Positions 7,683 through 14,892 of a stretch of 25,035 bases of DNA are shown here, one piece after another. Source of the DNA: a virus. The DNA is taken from IMG/VR virus record IMGVR_UViG_3300027801_000151, positions 1 through 25,035 of that record. One strand, given 5' to 3'. Below the pieces are notes generated by a model, which did no database searches, was not told where the DNA came from, and saw nothing but the letters and a program-made list of their open reading frames with translations. The position numbers and the translations under genes were made by a program. Numbering within the stretch: position 1 is the first letter of the stretch; each line of letters opens with the position of its first letter.

Positions 7683-8111
7683 CTAGTGAACAGTTCCGTT
7701 ATCATCATAATCTTCATTAAATATTTCATTCAGTTCTTCATTTTCATCATCAGTTAATCGTCTTCTCTTATATTGTTTAGTTTTAGGAATTTCTTTATTC
7801 GTTGAGTAGTCTTTAGCTACGTGGAAGTAGCTTTTAATCATTTCAACACCAGCGTTAGTGATAGTTAATATCTTATCTTTAGGGATAGTAATAAGTTCAT
7901 CTGGCGTATAGGCAGCCCACTTTATAAGTGCTACATAATCTTTGATACCTACCGGAGTTAACTGTGGTATATATTTTAATTGAAACGGTTTTTCTAATCT
8001 TAACAATTTAGAATTCTCACCTAATTGTAACTTAGGTAATACACAAACCACATCATCACCATTAATAAGTTTAACTATCTTTATAGGACTGTCTAATTGT
8101 TTTTCTATCAT
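7683..8111 (-). CDS. small Sm-like-fold protein between uvsW and gp55 (function unknown)
   Basis: 142 residues. The N-terminal ~95 residues (SPIKIVKLINGDDVVCVLPK, then a strand pair ending in YIPQLTPVG and a segment KWAAYTPDELITIPKDKIL) have the short-strand pattern of Sm-like proteins seen in many T4-like marine phages. The C-terminal ~45 residues are basic (KQYKRRR) and then strongly acidic. I do not recognise a tested function; nucleic-acid binding is an inference from the fold guess. Position next to the late sigma gene raises the question of a role like the T4 co-activator gp33, but I see no gp33 similarity. The ATG sits exactly 5 nt after the late box GATAAATA, with no Shine-Dalgarno, and TATTATG at the start. 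Confidence 0.75.
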   Translation of the reverse strand: MIEKQLDSPIKIVKLINGDDVVCVLPKLQLGENSKLLRLEKPFQLKYIPQLTPVGIKDYVALIKWAAYTPDELITIPKDKILTITNAGVEMIKSYFHVAKDYSTNKEIPKTKQYKRRRLTDDENEELNEIFNEDYDDNGTVH

Positions 8112-8115
8112 AATA

Positions 8116-9597
8116 CTATTTATCTAATTCAATATTGTGTATTTCATATTCAAAGTCTTCACTATTATAAATGCTGATTCGTTCCTTAAAATGAGCTAAA
8201 GTATAGTTATCTTTATTGTTGTAAGATATATCATCTGCGATATCATATAAAGTAGCTGATGAATCATTATCTTTCAGACGTAATCCTCTACCAATACTTT
8301 GTAAATTTCTTATACGGCTCTTACTAGGGCTACTAAAAATAATGTTGTGTAAATTACGAATATTGATACCAGTAGAAAATGTACCGTAACTTGCGATAAT
8401 AATGGCGTCTTGACTTTGTTCTGTGATTTCTCTAACTTGTTCTCTTGCATCTGCTTCTACTCCTCCATGGATATAAAATACTTTTCGATCTCCAGCCTTT
8501 TCTTCAATTAACTCTTTGAGTATTTTACCATGTTTTTCCACATATTGAAATAGACATAAGGAGTTACCTTGTAAAGATATGCATAAATTTCGTATGTATT
8601 TATTCCTTTTGGTATTTGAAACAAGATAATCCATTTCTTCCTGATAAGACTTATCTTTTAAGAAGTGTCTAGCTGTTTTATCATGTTGTAAAACTAAACA
8701 CATAATCTTTAGTGCAGCAAGTTGTTTCTTTGCCATCAATTCACTTGTAGATACGACTTTATTAACTGTACCAAATAATCCTTCTAATACTAACTTGTGA
8801 GTTTTTGTTCCATCAAGTGTACCTGTTAGACCGATTCGATATTTACATTTCTCTAGTTTTGTCATCAATTTAGTTAATGACATAGCTTTAAATAGATGAG
8901 CTTCATCTCCTATTATCATACCAAATTTATCAAACCACTTCTTAGGTAGATTATAAATGGATTGCCAAGTAGATATTATAACTCTTTTAGTTGTTTCTTT
9001 ATCGTGTCCTTGATATATTTTATGTATGTTTCTTTCACTATTGTAGCCATAATCTTTAAAATCTTTAAATAATTGTTCCACAAGTGAAGTAGTTGGTACA
9101 ATAATTAGTATTCTATCTTGTTTTGTATTTTTTAATCTTAACAAATTAAAGATCACCATAAGATAAGCAATAAGAGATTTACCAGATGCTGTTGGGGATA
9201 CAAGTAAACATCTATCTTGTTCTACCGAATATTTAAACGCTGCCTTTTGATAATCTCTTACTTCGAAAGGTAATTTAAGAGCTTTGATTAAGTCTTCTAC
9301 CTTCTTGTCATCTACTTTATTGTGTTTTATTTTAGTACCATCAACAACGTGTACATCATTATCTTTACACCAATTAATAATATAAGGATATAATCCAGCA
9401 TATATTTGACCAGTTGCATATGAGAATAAACGTATCTTACCGTCCCAGACTCTGTTACGGTATTGTGGCATGAACTTATAACCAGGAACTTCGAAAGTAA
9501 AAAATGCACCTATCTCTCGTCTAATATCAGCATCAGCTTCTACTTTAAGATAGACTTCATTTACCTTATCAATAATAATATAACGAGTAAGGGACAT
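8116..9597 (-). CDS. uvsW: RNA-DNA / DNA helicase UvsW
   Basis: Superfamily 2 helicase that in T4 unwinds R-loops and branched recombination intermediates, switching replication from origin to recombination mode. The 493 residues match the T4 length (about 500). An N-terminal ~110-residue substrate domain precedes the helicase core: Walker A SPTASGKS (134-141), IVPTTSLV, Walker B GDEAH (Asp231, Glu232, His234), LTGT (motif III) and QSIGRGLRL (433-441, motif VI with the arginine finger). All catalytic residues are present. Its ATG overlaps the uvsY stop by one base (TAATG), so it is coupled to uvsY. Its last codons double as the late box of the next gene. Confidence 0.96.
   Translation of the reverse strand: MSLTRYIIIDKVNEVYLKVEADADIRREIGAFFTFEVPGYKFMPQYRNRVWDGKIRLFSYATGQIYAGLYPYIINWCKDNDVHVVDGTKIKHNKVDDKKVEDLIKALKLPFEVRDYQKAAFKYSVEQDRCLLVSPTASGKSLIAYLMVIFNLLRLKNTKQDRILIIVPTTSLVEQLFKDFKDYGYNSERNIHKIYQGHDKETTKRVIISTWQSIYNLPKKWFDKFGMIIGDEAHLFKAMSLTKLMTKLEKCKYRIGLTGTLDGTKTHKLVLEGLFGTVNKVVSTSELMAKKQLAALKIMCLVLQHDKTARHFLKDKSYQEEMDYLVSNTKRNKYIRNLCISLQGNSLCLFQYVEKHGKILKELIEEKAGDRKVFYIHGGVEADAREQVREITEQSQDAIIIASYGTFSTGINIRNLHNIIFSSPSKSRIRNLQSIGRGLRLKDNDSSATLYDIADDISYNNKDNYTLAHFKERISIYNSEDFEYEIHNIELDK
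8117..8124 (-). promoter_or_regulatory. late promoter GATAAATA, leaderless arrangement, for the Sm-like gene
   Basis: Minus strand GATAAATA then GTATT then ATG. It differs from the T4 late consensus TATAAATA only at the first base and lies inside the last codons of uvsW. T4 late transcription starts about six bases after the box, which is the A of this ATG. The 16-base string is identical to the one before the tube-fold gene at 10696. Confidence 0.65.
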
Positions 9598-10025
9598 TAG
9601 ATAGCGCCACTAGTAAATTTTCTCCAATCAATAGCATTCTTTATTGTAAAGCCACGATTTGCTATTTGTCTAATTGTTTTATCTAAAAAATCTACTGTTG
9701 TGTTTAAGTAATCTACTTTCTGTTTTAATTTTTGTAAATCTATATCTGCAAATAGATATTTGTCAACATCTGTTTTAAGTAATTTGAAACCAAATGGTTT
9801 ATCAATATACACTTGAGGATTTGCTTTACCTGTGTAATATTCCCACTTTTCTCTTTTTAAAATATTGTATTCAGTTTCACTACGACTTAACATTAATTTA
9901 TACATTGTTAAATGTTTTAAAAATTTGTTATGTAGTTGTGGGGTTTTTAATGATTCTAAATCTAATTCAGTATCATTTATTTTAAGGTCCTTATCAGCTA
10001 ACTCTTGTAATTCTTCTAAGGTCAT
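9597..10025 (-). CDS. uvsY: recombination mediator UvsY
   Basis: 142 residues (T4 137). UvsY loads the UvsX recombinase on single-stranded DNA covered by gp32. The sequence fits the family: charged, helical and without Cys, with the conserved block KREKWEYYTGKANPQVY and the C-terminal segment IKNAIDWRKFTSGAI. The gene order uvsY-uvsW supports the call. A Shine-Dalgarno GGAG lies 9 nt before the ATG, and a late-type box ACTAAATA lies upstream. Confidence 0.93.
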   Translation of the reverse strand: MTLEELQELADKDLKINDTELDLESLKTPQLHNKFLKHLTMYKLMLSRSETEYNILKREKWEYYTGKANPQVYIDKPFGFKLLKTDVDKYLFADIDLQKLKQKVDYLNTTVDFLDKTIRQIANRGFTIKNAIDWRKFTSGAI

Positions 10026-10054
10026 AATATATCTCCATTTTATAATTCATTAAC

Positions 10055-10062
10055 TATTTAGT
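10055..10062 (-). promoter_or_regulatory. late-type box ACTAAATA upstream of uvsY
   Basis: Minus strand ACTAAATA, about 30 bases before the uvsY ATG and just after the stop of the tube-fold gene. It has the AAATA core but not the leading TAT. The leader carries GGAG, unlike the leaderless boxes. Confidence 0.4.
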
Positions 10063-10066
10063 AGTG

Positions 10067-10696
10067 TTAACTTGTAGTCACAGTTGATGCTGAAGCTCCA
10101 GCTAACGCAAAATCATATATTGTATAATTAAACGAAACTGTTGCTGTTAAATAATCAACGTCAGCGGCTTGTTGATTATATTGTAATCCAGTTACTCCTG
10201 TTGGATAAACATCTCTGAATCTTACTTCTAATTCAGCGTTATTTTTACTGGATAATATTGTTAGAGTAGCATCTGAATATATACTACCAACATCAGTAGC
10301 TCCATATTTAACTTTACCTATTTCAGTACTTACTGATGATGAATTTCTATTAGGAAATCTATCACTACCAGAAGATACTAAATTTCCAAATTCAGTATGA
10401 TCTCTAGGGAAACCTAATCCAACTAACCAACCATGAATTTCTTGGAAGTTCTCTAAATTTTCATCTACTAAAAAGGACATTTGTAAGGGTTCATAAGTTA
10501 ACTTCTCACCCGGTAATGGAATATCTTTTAGTGGAGTTGCTTGTATGGGTGAACCCCCTAAATTAATACCAGGTATATTTACTGCTGTACAAAAGTATTC
10601 TACTTTTGGTAGTTTAACTATACTAAATTTAAACTGCGTTGGTGACGCATAATCTAGTTTAGTGGGTTGACGTAATAAAGAATTTGTAATTGTCAT
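10067..10696 (-). CDS. tail-tube-fold protein (gp3/gp54/gp19-type position)
   Basis: 209 residues. The sequence has the layout of myovirus tube-family proteins: an N-terminal FKFSIVKLPKVEYF strand pair, the loop VNIPGINLGG, LPGEKLTYEPLQMSFLVDEN, a central helix EIHGWLVGLGFP and C-terminal strands ATVSFNYTIYDF. The same plan is found in T4 tube gp19 and tube initiator gp54. In marine T4-like phages the slot between gp23 and uvsY is usually given to the tail completion protein gp3. I cannot decide between terminator, initiator and a tube-like baseplate protein from sequence. The ATG is 5 nt after the late box GATAAATA and has no Shine-Dalgarno. Confidence 0.7.
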   Translation of the reverse strand: MTITNSLLRQPTKLDYASPTQFKFSIVKLPKVEYFCTAVNIPGINLGGSPIQATPLKDIPLPGEKLTYEPLQMSFLVDENLENFQEIHGWLVGLGFPRDHTEFGNLVSSGSDRFPNRNSSSVSTEIGKVKYGATDVGSIYSDATLTILSSKNNAELEVRFRDVYPTGVTGLQYNQQAADVDYLTATVSFNYTIYDFALAGASASTVTTS

Positions 10697-10700
10697 AATA

Positions 10701-10904
10701 CTATTTATCTACTTCTTTCCATGACTTTTCATCTTCATGAGCTCTTTTAATTGACTTACACTCACTAGGATTAAACATACACCCTAATACAACGCCCATA
10801 GAGCCATCATATACATTGGGTTCTATCTTTTTCGTTACATTTGTACTCTTTATACAAGAAACCAGTAATAGAATTGTTGTGATTAAGACTAGTGATATTT
10901 TCAT
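10701..10904 (-). CDS. small predicted lipoprotein
   Basis: 67 residues from the ATG at 10904. A Lys at position 2, a hydrophobic run (SLVLITTILLLV) and the lipobox LVSC with Cys17 form a clear type II signal peptide. The mature chain would be 51 residues, polar, with two more cysteines (41 and 49) in the segment GCMFNPSEC. The residue after the lipid Cys is Ile, so in Gram-negative hosts outer-membrane sorting is likely. The frame extends upstream to an ATG at 10973, but that part crosses the gp23 terminator hairpin, so 10904 is the start; a late-type box lies 5 nt before it. Possible roles are an o-spanin-like lysis protein or a superinfection-exclusion lipoprotein; nothing seen decides this. 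Confidence 0.8.
   Translation of the reverse strand: MKISLVLITTILLLVSCIKSTNVTKKIEPNVYDGSMGVVLGCMFNPSECKSIKRAHEDEKSWKEVDK
10702..10709 (-). promoter_or_regulatory. late promoter GATAAATA, leaderless arrangement, for the tube-fold gene
   Basis: Minus strand GATAAATA, GTATT, ATG, formed from the last codons (GAT AAA TAG) of the lipoprotein gene. Sequence and spacing are identical to the box at 8117-8124. Confidence 0.65.
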
Positions 10905-10909
10905 GTTAG

Positions 10910-10917
10910 TATTTAGT
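10910..10917 (-). promoter_or_regulatory. late-type box ACTAAATA, leaderless arrangement, for the lipoprotein gene
   Basis: Minus strand ACTAAATA, then CTAAC, then ATG: again five bases between the last A of the box and the start codon. It follows directly after the gp23 terminator, so the lipoprotein needs its own promoter. Confidence 0.5.
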
Positions 10918-10924
10918 AGATACA

Positions 10925-10956
10925 AAAAAGGCGAGGTTTTTAGGCCCCGCCTTTTT
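10925..10956 (-). terminator. intrinsic terminator after gp23
   Basis: AAAAAGGCG (10925-10933) pairs with CGCCTTTTT (10948-10956); after one A/C mismatch, GG (10935-10936) pairs with CC (10945-10946), leaving an 8-nt loop. On the minus strand the stem ends in a run of six T. It lies about 20 bases after the gp23 stop. The hairpin also has T residues on the plus strand and could act both ways. Confidence 0.9.
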
Positions 10957-10976
10957 AGATATTGTATAAACAACTA

Positions 10977-12326
10977 TTACATTAAGTTCGCAACTTGAAC
11001 TCTTCTGTAGTATCTGTTTGAGTTAGCTGAACCAGCGTTATCAACCGCAGTAGCAGCACCAGACTGAGCGCCTGTTTCTGCGAAAGGATTAGCAATAAGA
11101 CCATATCTAGTCTTAAAACCAATTTTCGGTTGGAACGTATCTTGGCCAACTGCTCTAACCATTTGAAGTGGCACATAAGGACAATAGAACATACCAGCAT
11201 CGTAAGGTGAAGTTCCTTTGTATCCAACTACGAAAAACTGTTTACCAGTATTGTTCGCACTGTATGGATCAATATATACTTTAAATCTACCGTTTAATAC
11301 ACCAGCAAAAGTATTACCAGTATCGTCAACGTTTAGGTTATTGTTTAATGCAGGAGTGTAATCTAATACACCAGCCATTTGAAGCGCAGATGCAACATCA
11401 GAAGAACAGATAATCATATTACCTTTTCCTCTTCTTGTTCTCTGTGCAATAACATTAGCTTCTCTTTCAACTTGGAACATTAGTCCTTTGAATCTCTCAA
11501 CTGACCATCTACCATTTGAGTCAGTATCTAAATCAAAGATACCTTCTGTAGTAGTATTTACTGTTCCTGTGTTAGCAGATGCACCTTTTTCAGCATTGAT
11601 GTAAACTGTTCTTACAACTTCTCTGTTGATTTCCGAAAGGATTTCAGCAGATAGAATATTTGCAAGTTCTGTTTCAGCATCTAAACCGTGGATAGCTTTT
11701 AAATCTTGAGCTAATTCCATAGTGTATTCAGCTTTAAGAGCTCTACTTCTAGCAGTTACTGTAGATTTCTCGATTGAGAAAGCCATTTCAGCAAACTGAT
11801 TAGCAGTAGCATCACCTAATGCCTCAGCCGTAGCCGTAGTCATACCTTCAGATTTTTTATACGTCCCAGGGGATGCATCATTTAAAACTGATGGGTTTGT
11901 ACCAGAGTGACCACCAGCAGTTTGACCTGCAGTTGAGTCAGCAGCAGCATTTCTTCCAGAGAAATCAGTATCTGCTTCATCGAACATAGCTTCTCCGCCA
12001 GTTTTAGAAGTGTATCTTGATCTCATTGCAAAGATAAGGCCTACTGGGCCTGTCATTGGTTGAACGCCAGCGATATCGTAAGCGATAAGGTTAGGCATTG
12101 CTCTTCTTACTAATGAAATTAAAATTGGATCCCAATTTGCAGTTCCACTAGTGTTGTTTGTAGGAGCAGATTCATTTAAGAAAGCTTGATCCTCTTTTTG
12201 TGCTCTTTCTTGGTTTTCCAAGATTGTAGCTGTAACGGCTCGTCTGTAAGAATCCGTGATCTTTGGAAGATCAGGGTGTTCTAGGACTGGCTGCCATTTT
12301 TTTTCGTAAGTTTCAGATAAATACAT
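10977..12326 (-). CDS. 23: major capsid protein gp23
   Basis: 449 residues (T4 521). Forms the capsid hexamers. The N-terminus (WQPVLEHPDLPKI, then TILENQE) and the blocks DPILISLVRRAMPNLIAYDI, GVQPMTGPVGLIFAMRSRY, SRALKAEYTMELAQDLKA and FLGV-type region VLDYTPALNN are the standard T4-like gp23 markers. A likely maturation cut by gp21 is FLNE|SAPT after Glu52, which fits the small-x-Glu rule of that protease and removes a 52-residue head. It has the strongest ribosome site of the window (GGGGAGAG), as expected for the most abundant protein. It follows gp22 by 22 bases and ends in a terminator. No gp24 vertex gene is seen beside it. Confidence 0.97.
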   Translation of the reverse strand: MYLSETYEKKWQPVLEHPDLPKITDSYRRAVTATILENQERAQKEDQAFLNESAPTNNTSGTANWDPILISLVRRAMPNLIAYDIAGVQPMTGPVGLIFAMRSRYTSKTGGEAMFDEADTDFSGRNAAADSTAGQTAGGHSGTNPSVLNDASPGTYKKSEGMTTATAEALGDATANQFAEMAFSIEKSTVTARSRALKAEYTMELAQDLKAIHGLDAETELANILSAEILSEINREVVRTVYINAEKGASANTGTVNTTTEGIFDLDTDSNGRWSVERFKGLMFQVEREANVIAQRTRRGKGNMIICSSDVASALQMAGVLDYTPALNNNLNVDDTGNTFAGVLNGRFKVYIDPYSANNTGKQFFVVGYKGTSPYDAGMFYCPYVPLQMVRAVGQDTFQPKIGFKTRYGLIANPFAETGAQSGAATAVDNAGSANSNRYYRRVQVANLM

Positions 12327-12348
12327 TATCGTTCTCTCCCCTATATTG

Positions 12349-13506
12349 TTATTTGTTAGACAATTTAATGTCTTTTGTTTTACTTATAGCGGCGGTATAA
12401 GCAGCCATGCTTTTATTTAGATCAACTGAATCAGTTAATCCATCGTTTACCGCTACATCATCTACTTCTTGTGTACTCACTTCTTTTTTAGCACCAAAAT
12501 AGCTTTCTTTAATAGTAGCTACTTTAGTTTTAAAGTCTTCCTCATTTGTAAACTCAACTTCTTCAGCAAGTTTGTTAAATTTTTCTTTAGCAGTGTCAGC
12601 TAAATCAGAAGACGATTCATCAATGATGTCTTGTCTTACTAATACGCTTTTTGCTGAGTTTAATTCAACATTCTTTTCGATTTGTTCGTTAAGTTTCTTC
12701 TCAAGGTTTTCTATTTTAGAAGCTTGATCTTCAAGTACGTCATATTTTTCATCTGGAACATCAATGTAATGATCTTCAAATAATTTTTTAAGACCACCTA
12801 TGAAATCCTCAGCTATTTCGCCCTTGATTCCTCTTTCAATCGCTAGTTTATTTTCTGCCATCCATTCTTCGATAACATAGTTCATGTATGAGTCAACTTT
12901 CTCAACTAGTTCGACTTTAGAAGCTTCTACTTCTTCTTTTAACTTTTCTTCATAAGACGCAGTCAATTTTTTCTTTGCTTCTTTAACATTTGCGTTAACA
13001 GCAGCTTCGAAAATTGTTGCAGCCTTAGTTTTAAACTCTTCAGATAAGTCTTCATCTTTAGTTAAAGCGGCGACATCAGCAGATACGTCAATAAAATCAT
13101 CTTCTGATTCTTCTTTAACATCTTCTTTGTCGTCTTTTTTAGTAACATCTTTTCCAGATTTTTTTAATGCATCTAGAGCAGCTTGTGGCATTTCGCCTTC
13201 TTCAACTTCTGTTTTTTTCTTATCGTCTTTTGCTTCTGAATCGTCTTCCTCTTTCAATTTTGGCATTGCGTCAGCAGAACCAGCATGTGCTTGAGGAGCT
13301 TGTCCAGAAACAGTCTTAACTTTTTTTGTTGCGTCAGGGTTGCTGTCTGTCGGTTTAACAACAGGTGCTCCTAAATCTTCAGCATCATTTTTCAGATGTG
13401 TAGGTTCAGCAGGAACAGCGCCTCTTTTAGGAGCATCTGCAGATGGATTTGTTGCCTCAGCCACTACTTTTGCTTCTACCGCCTCAATATTTTTTGTTTC
13501 GGCCAT
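12349..13506 (-). CDS. 22: prohead core scaffolding protein gp22
   Basis: 385 residues (T4 269). The sequence is highly charged (Lys, Glu, Asp, Ala) with long helical, coiled-coil-like stretches (for example about 160-330) and almost no aromatic residues or Cys, as expected for an internal scaffold that gp21 later degrades. The N-terminal ~125 residues are disordered and rich in Pro, Ala and acidic residues, which explains the extra length. Position between the protease and the capsid gene is diagnostic. AGGAGAT precedes the ATG. The leader also contains a 20-bp palindrome and a consensus late promoter. Confidence 0.92.
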   Translation of the reverse strand: MAETKNIEAVEAKVVAEATNPSADAPKRGAVPAEPTHLKNDAEDLGAPVVKPTDSNPDATKKVKTVSGQAPQAHAGSADAMPKLKEEDDSEAKDDKKKTEVEEGEMPQAALDALKKSGKDVTKKDDKEDVKEESEDDFIDVSADVAALTKDEDLSEEFKTKAATIFEAAVNANVKEAKKKLTASYEEKLKEEVEASKVELVEKVDSYMNYVIEEWMAENKLAIERGIKGEIAEDFIGGLKKLFEDHYIDVPDEKYDVLEDQASKIENLEKKLNEQIEKNVELNSAKSVLVRQDIIDESSSDLADTAKEKFNKLAEEVEFTNEEDFKTKVATIKESYFGAKKEVSTQEVDDVAVNDGLTDSVDLNKSMAAYTAAISKTKDIKLSNK

Positions 13507-13522
13507 TAGAAATCTCCTTTTG

Positions 13523-13542
13523 ATTTATAAACGTTTATAAAT
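13523..13542. repeat. perfect 20-bp palindrome in the gp22 leader
   Basis: ATTTATAAACGTTTATAAAT reads the same on both strands. It sits between the late promoter and the ribosome site of gp22, so it would be in the mRNA leader. Each half contains TTTATAAA, itself close to a late box. It could fold as a hairpin near the start region or bind a dimeric protein. Confidence 0.85.
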
Positions 13543-13556
13543 TTCTCTTGTACAGA

Positions 13557-13564
13557 TATTTATA
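13557..13564 (-). promoter_or_regulatory. consensus late promoter TATAAATA for gp22-gp23
   Basis: Exact T4-type late box on the minus strand, about 50 bases before the gp22 ATG, just upstream of which the gp21 coding region ends. It should drive scaffold and capsid genes down to the terminator at 10925-10956. Confidence 0.85.
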
Positions 13565-13567
13565 AGA

Positions 13568-14212
13568 TTAGAGTTTTTTAAGAAATGATTCAAAGATTTT
13601 TAGTTTAGTTTCTTCTAAACTTCTTTGTTTAGCAGCCCGTACTTGTTGTTTCCAAGCCTCTAAATCAACCTGTTTAAGTATACCATTATCCCAAGTCCAC
13701 TCTCTACTCTCCATAATACCTTCAACAAAGGCGTCTGGCGCAGAGGGGTCAGCAACAATATCAGCTGCTGTGGCAAGATAAAAGTCATCTTTAACAAAGT
13801 TTATACCATTTCTATTAATAATCGAACCCATACCTCTACTAGAAACCCCTAGTTGAGCACCCTCGTCAATAAGACCTTTTACAATCTTACCATAAGGTGT
13901 GTCCATTATTTTCGCTTCACCAATAAAATTATCGCCATCAGGTGTTAATGATTTCACCATATGACAAACTCTCTCCAAGTTTACCGTTGGTCCATCAGGA
14001 TGTCCTAACTCGCCAAAAGCTCTATTTTTATTGATAAATTCTTTTGTATATCTATTCACTTCTCTAACCAAGATTTCTCTAGGATAGACTCTTCCATTTT
14101 TATTTTTAATATTTGATTGTAAGAATACACCCTTAATCTTATACTCTTTTTTACCGTTTTTTTCCTCGATCAGGTATTCGGCATTTTGTACTTCTTCGGA
14201 TATTAGTTTCAT
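13568..14212 (-). CDS. 21: prohead maturation protease gp21
   Basis: 214 residues (T4 212). Serine protease of the herpesvirus/T4 prohead class that cleaves scaffold, core and capsid proteins during head maturation. Markers are NGRVYPREIL (39-48), GELGHPD with catalytic His71, ERVCHMV (80-86) and LGVSSRGMG with the nucleophile Ser124 or Ser125, followed by DIVADPSAPDAFVEGI. A late promoter lies 19 bases before the ATG and an AGAGAGAG ribosome site follows it. Confidence 0.95.
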   Translation of the reverse strand: MKLISEEVQNAEYLIEEKNGKKEYKIKGVFLQSNIKNKNGRVYPREILVREVNRYTKEFINKNRAFGELGHPDGPTVNLERVCHMVKSLTPDGDNFIGEAKIMDTPYGKIVKGLIDEGAQLGVSSRGMGSIINRNGINFVKDDFYLATAADIVADPSAPDAFVEGIMESREWTWDNGILKQVDLEAWKQQVRAAKQRSLEETKLKIFESFLKKL

Positions 14213-14231
14213 AAATTCTCTCTCTTTGTAA

Positions 14232-14239
14232 TATTTATA
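14232..14239 (-). promoter_or_regulatory. consensus late promoter TATAAATA for gp21
   Basis: Exact late box on the minus strand in the gap between the 130-residue head protein and gp21, 19 bases before the gp21 start codon. Confidence 0.85.
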
Positions 14240-14246
14240 ATATTTT

Positions 14247-14639
14247 TTACCTAAACTCTACTATAATCGTATAATTATCACCATTTACAAAATTCTTTGT
14301 GGATAGTAAAATATCACCTGTTGGTGTTGTTGCGTTGTTTGGAATTTCGTTTCCTGATACTCTTAGGTCCCAATAACCTTGACCTGATAAAAGTAATGCA
14401 GTGGAATCAGTAGTACCGTCCCATAGTAGTTCTATACCAGACTTGTTATTGTTAGTATTAATTGAATACCAAATTTTAGATAATTTTCTAGTACCATCTT
14501 CAGTCATAAAGGTTGTTGCTGATGCATCAACTTTGTTAACTAAAGTTTCTCCAGTACCATCTGATAAGTTTGTAAGTTTAACTACATACTTAATACCAGA
14601 AGTATCTGTGATTGTTTGTGTTGTTACTGTATCAGCCAT
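14247..14639 (-). CDS. virion structural protein, likely head decoration type
   Basis: 130 residues, predicted all beta. The N-terminal TVTTQTITDTSGIKYVVKL, then LSDGTGETLVNKVDAS and the C-terminal GDNYTIIVEF form a pattern found widely in unrelated marine tailed phages. Those homologues are usually listed as structural or hypothetical proteins. Its place between portal and prohead protease suggests a head component such as a surface decoration protein (inference). Its ATG lies one base after the stop of the preceding gene (TAATATG) with no separate ribosome site, so it is probably coupled to it. Confidence 0.7.
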   Translation of the reverse strand: MADTVTTQTITDTSGIKYVVKLTNLSDGTGETLVNKVDASATTFMTEDGTRKLSKIWYSINTNNNKSGIELLWDGTTDSTALLLSGQGYWDLRVSGNEIPNNATTPTGDILLSTKNFVNGDNYTIIVEFR

Positions 14640-14640
14640 A

Positions 14641-14892
14641 TTAACTTCTAGGTGATCCTACAGCAGTTACTTTTGAAGTAGCTGATGTAATTTTATCATC
14701 TGGTGCTTTTTCTATAATAACAGAATCTCCTGCAGCATGTAAATAAAAATTACCTAGTACAGTACTATCTAATGATCTTACTTCTCCTGTTACTGTTCCA
14801 GCAGTTGCAACAACTCTAACGAATCGTGCTTTACCAATATTATTTAAACTTGGATTGGTTACTACCACTCCTTTTACTATCAAAGTTGTCAT
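14641..14892 (-). CDS. small beta-rich structural protein
   Basis: 83 residues. Alternating strands (KARFVRVVATAG, GNFYLHAAGDSVIIEKAP) look like a small beta sandwich. Similar short proteins sit in head gene clusters of marine phages. A strong AGGAG precedes the ATG. Translation of the 130-residue neighbour appears linked to it. Head decoration or stabilisation is a guess from position and fold. Confidence 0.6.
   Translation of the reverse strand: MTTLIVKGVVVTNPSLNNIGKARFVRVVATAGTVTGEVRSLDSTVLGNFYLHAAGDSVIIEKAPDDKITSATSKVTAVGSPRS

Noticed and set aside
10905-10973. N-terminal extension of the lipoprotein to ATG 10973
   Set aside because: It runs through the gp23 terminator and would bury the signal peptide; the late box and lipobox support ATG 10904.
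13340-13540. 66-codon plus-strand ORF opposite gp22
   Set aside because: Antisense shadow of the Ala-rich gp22 N-terminus, with no ribosome site.
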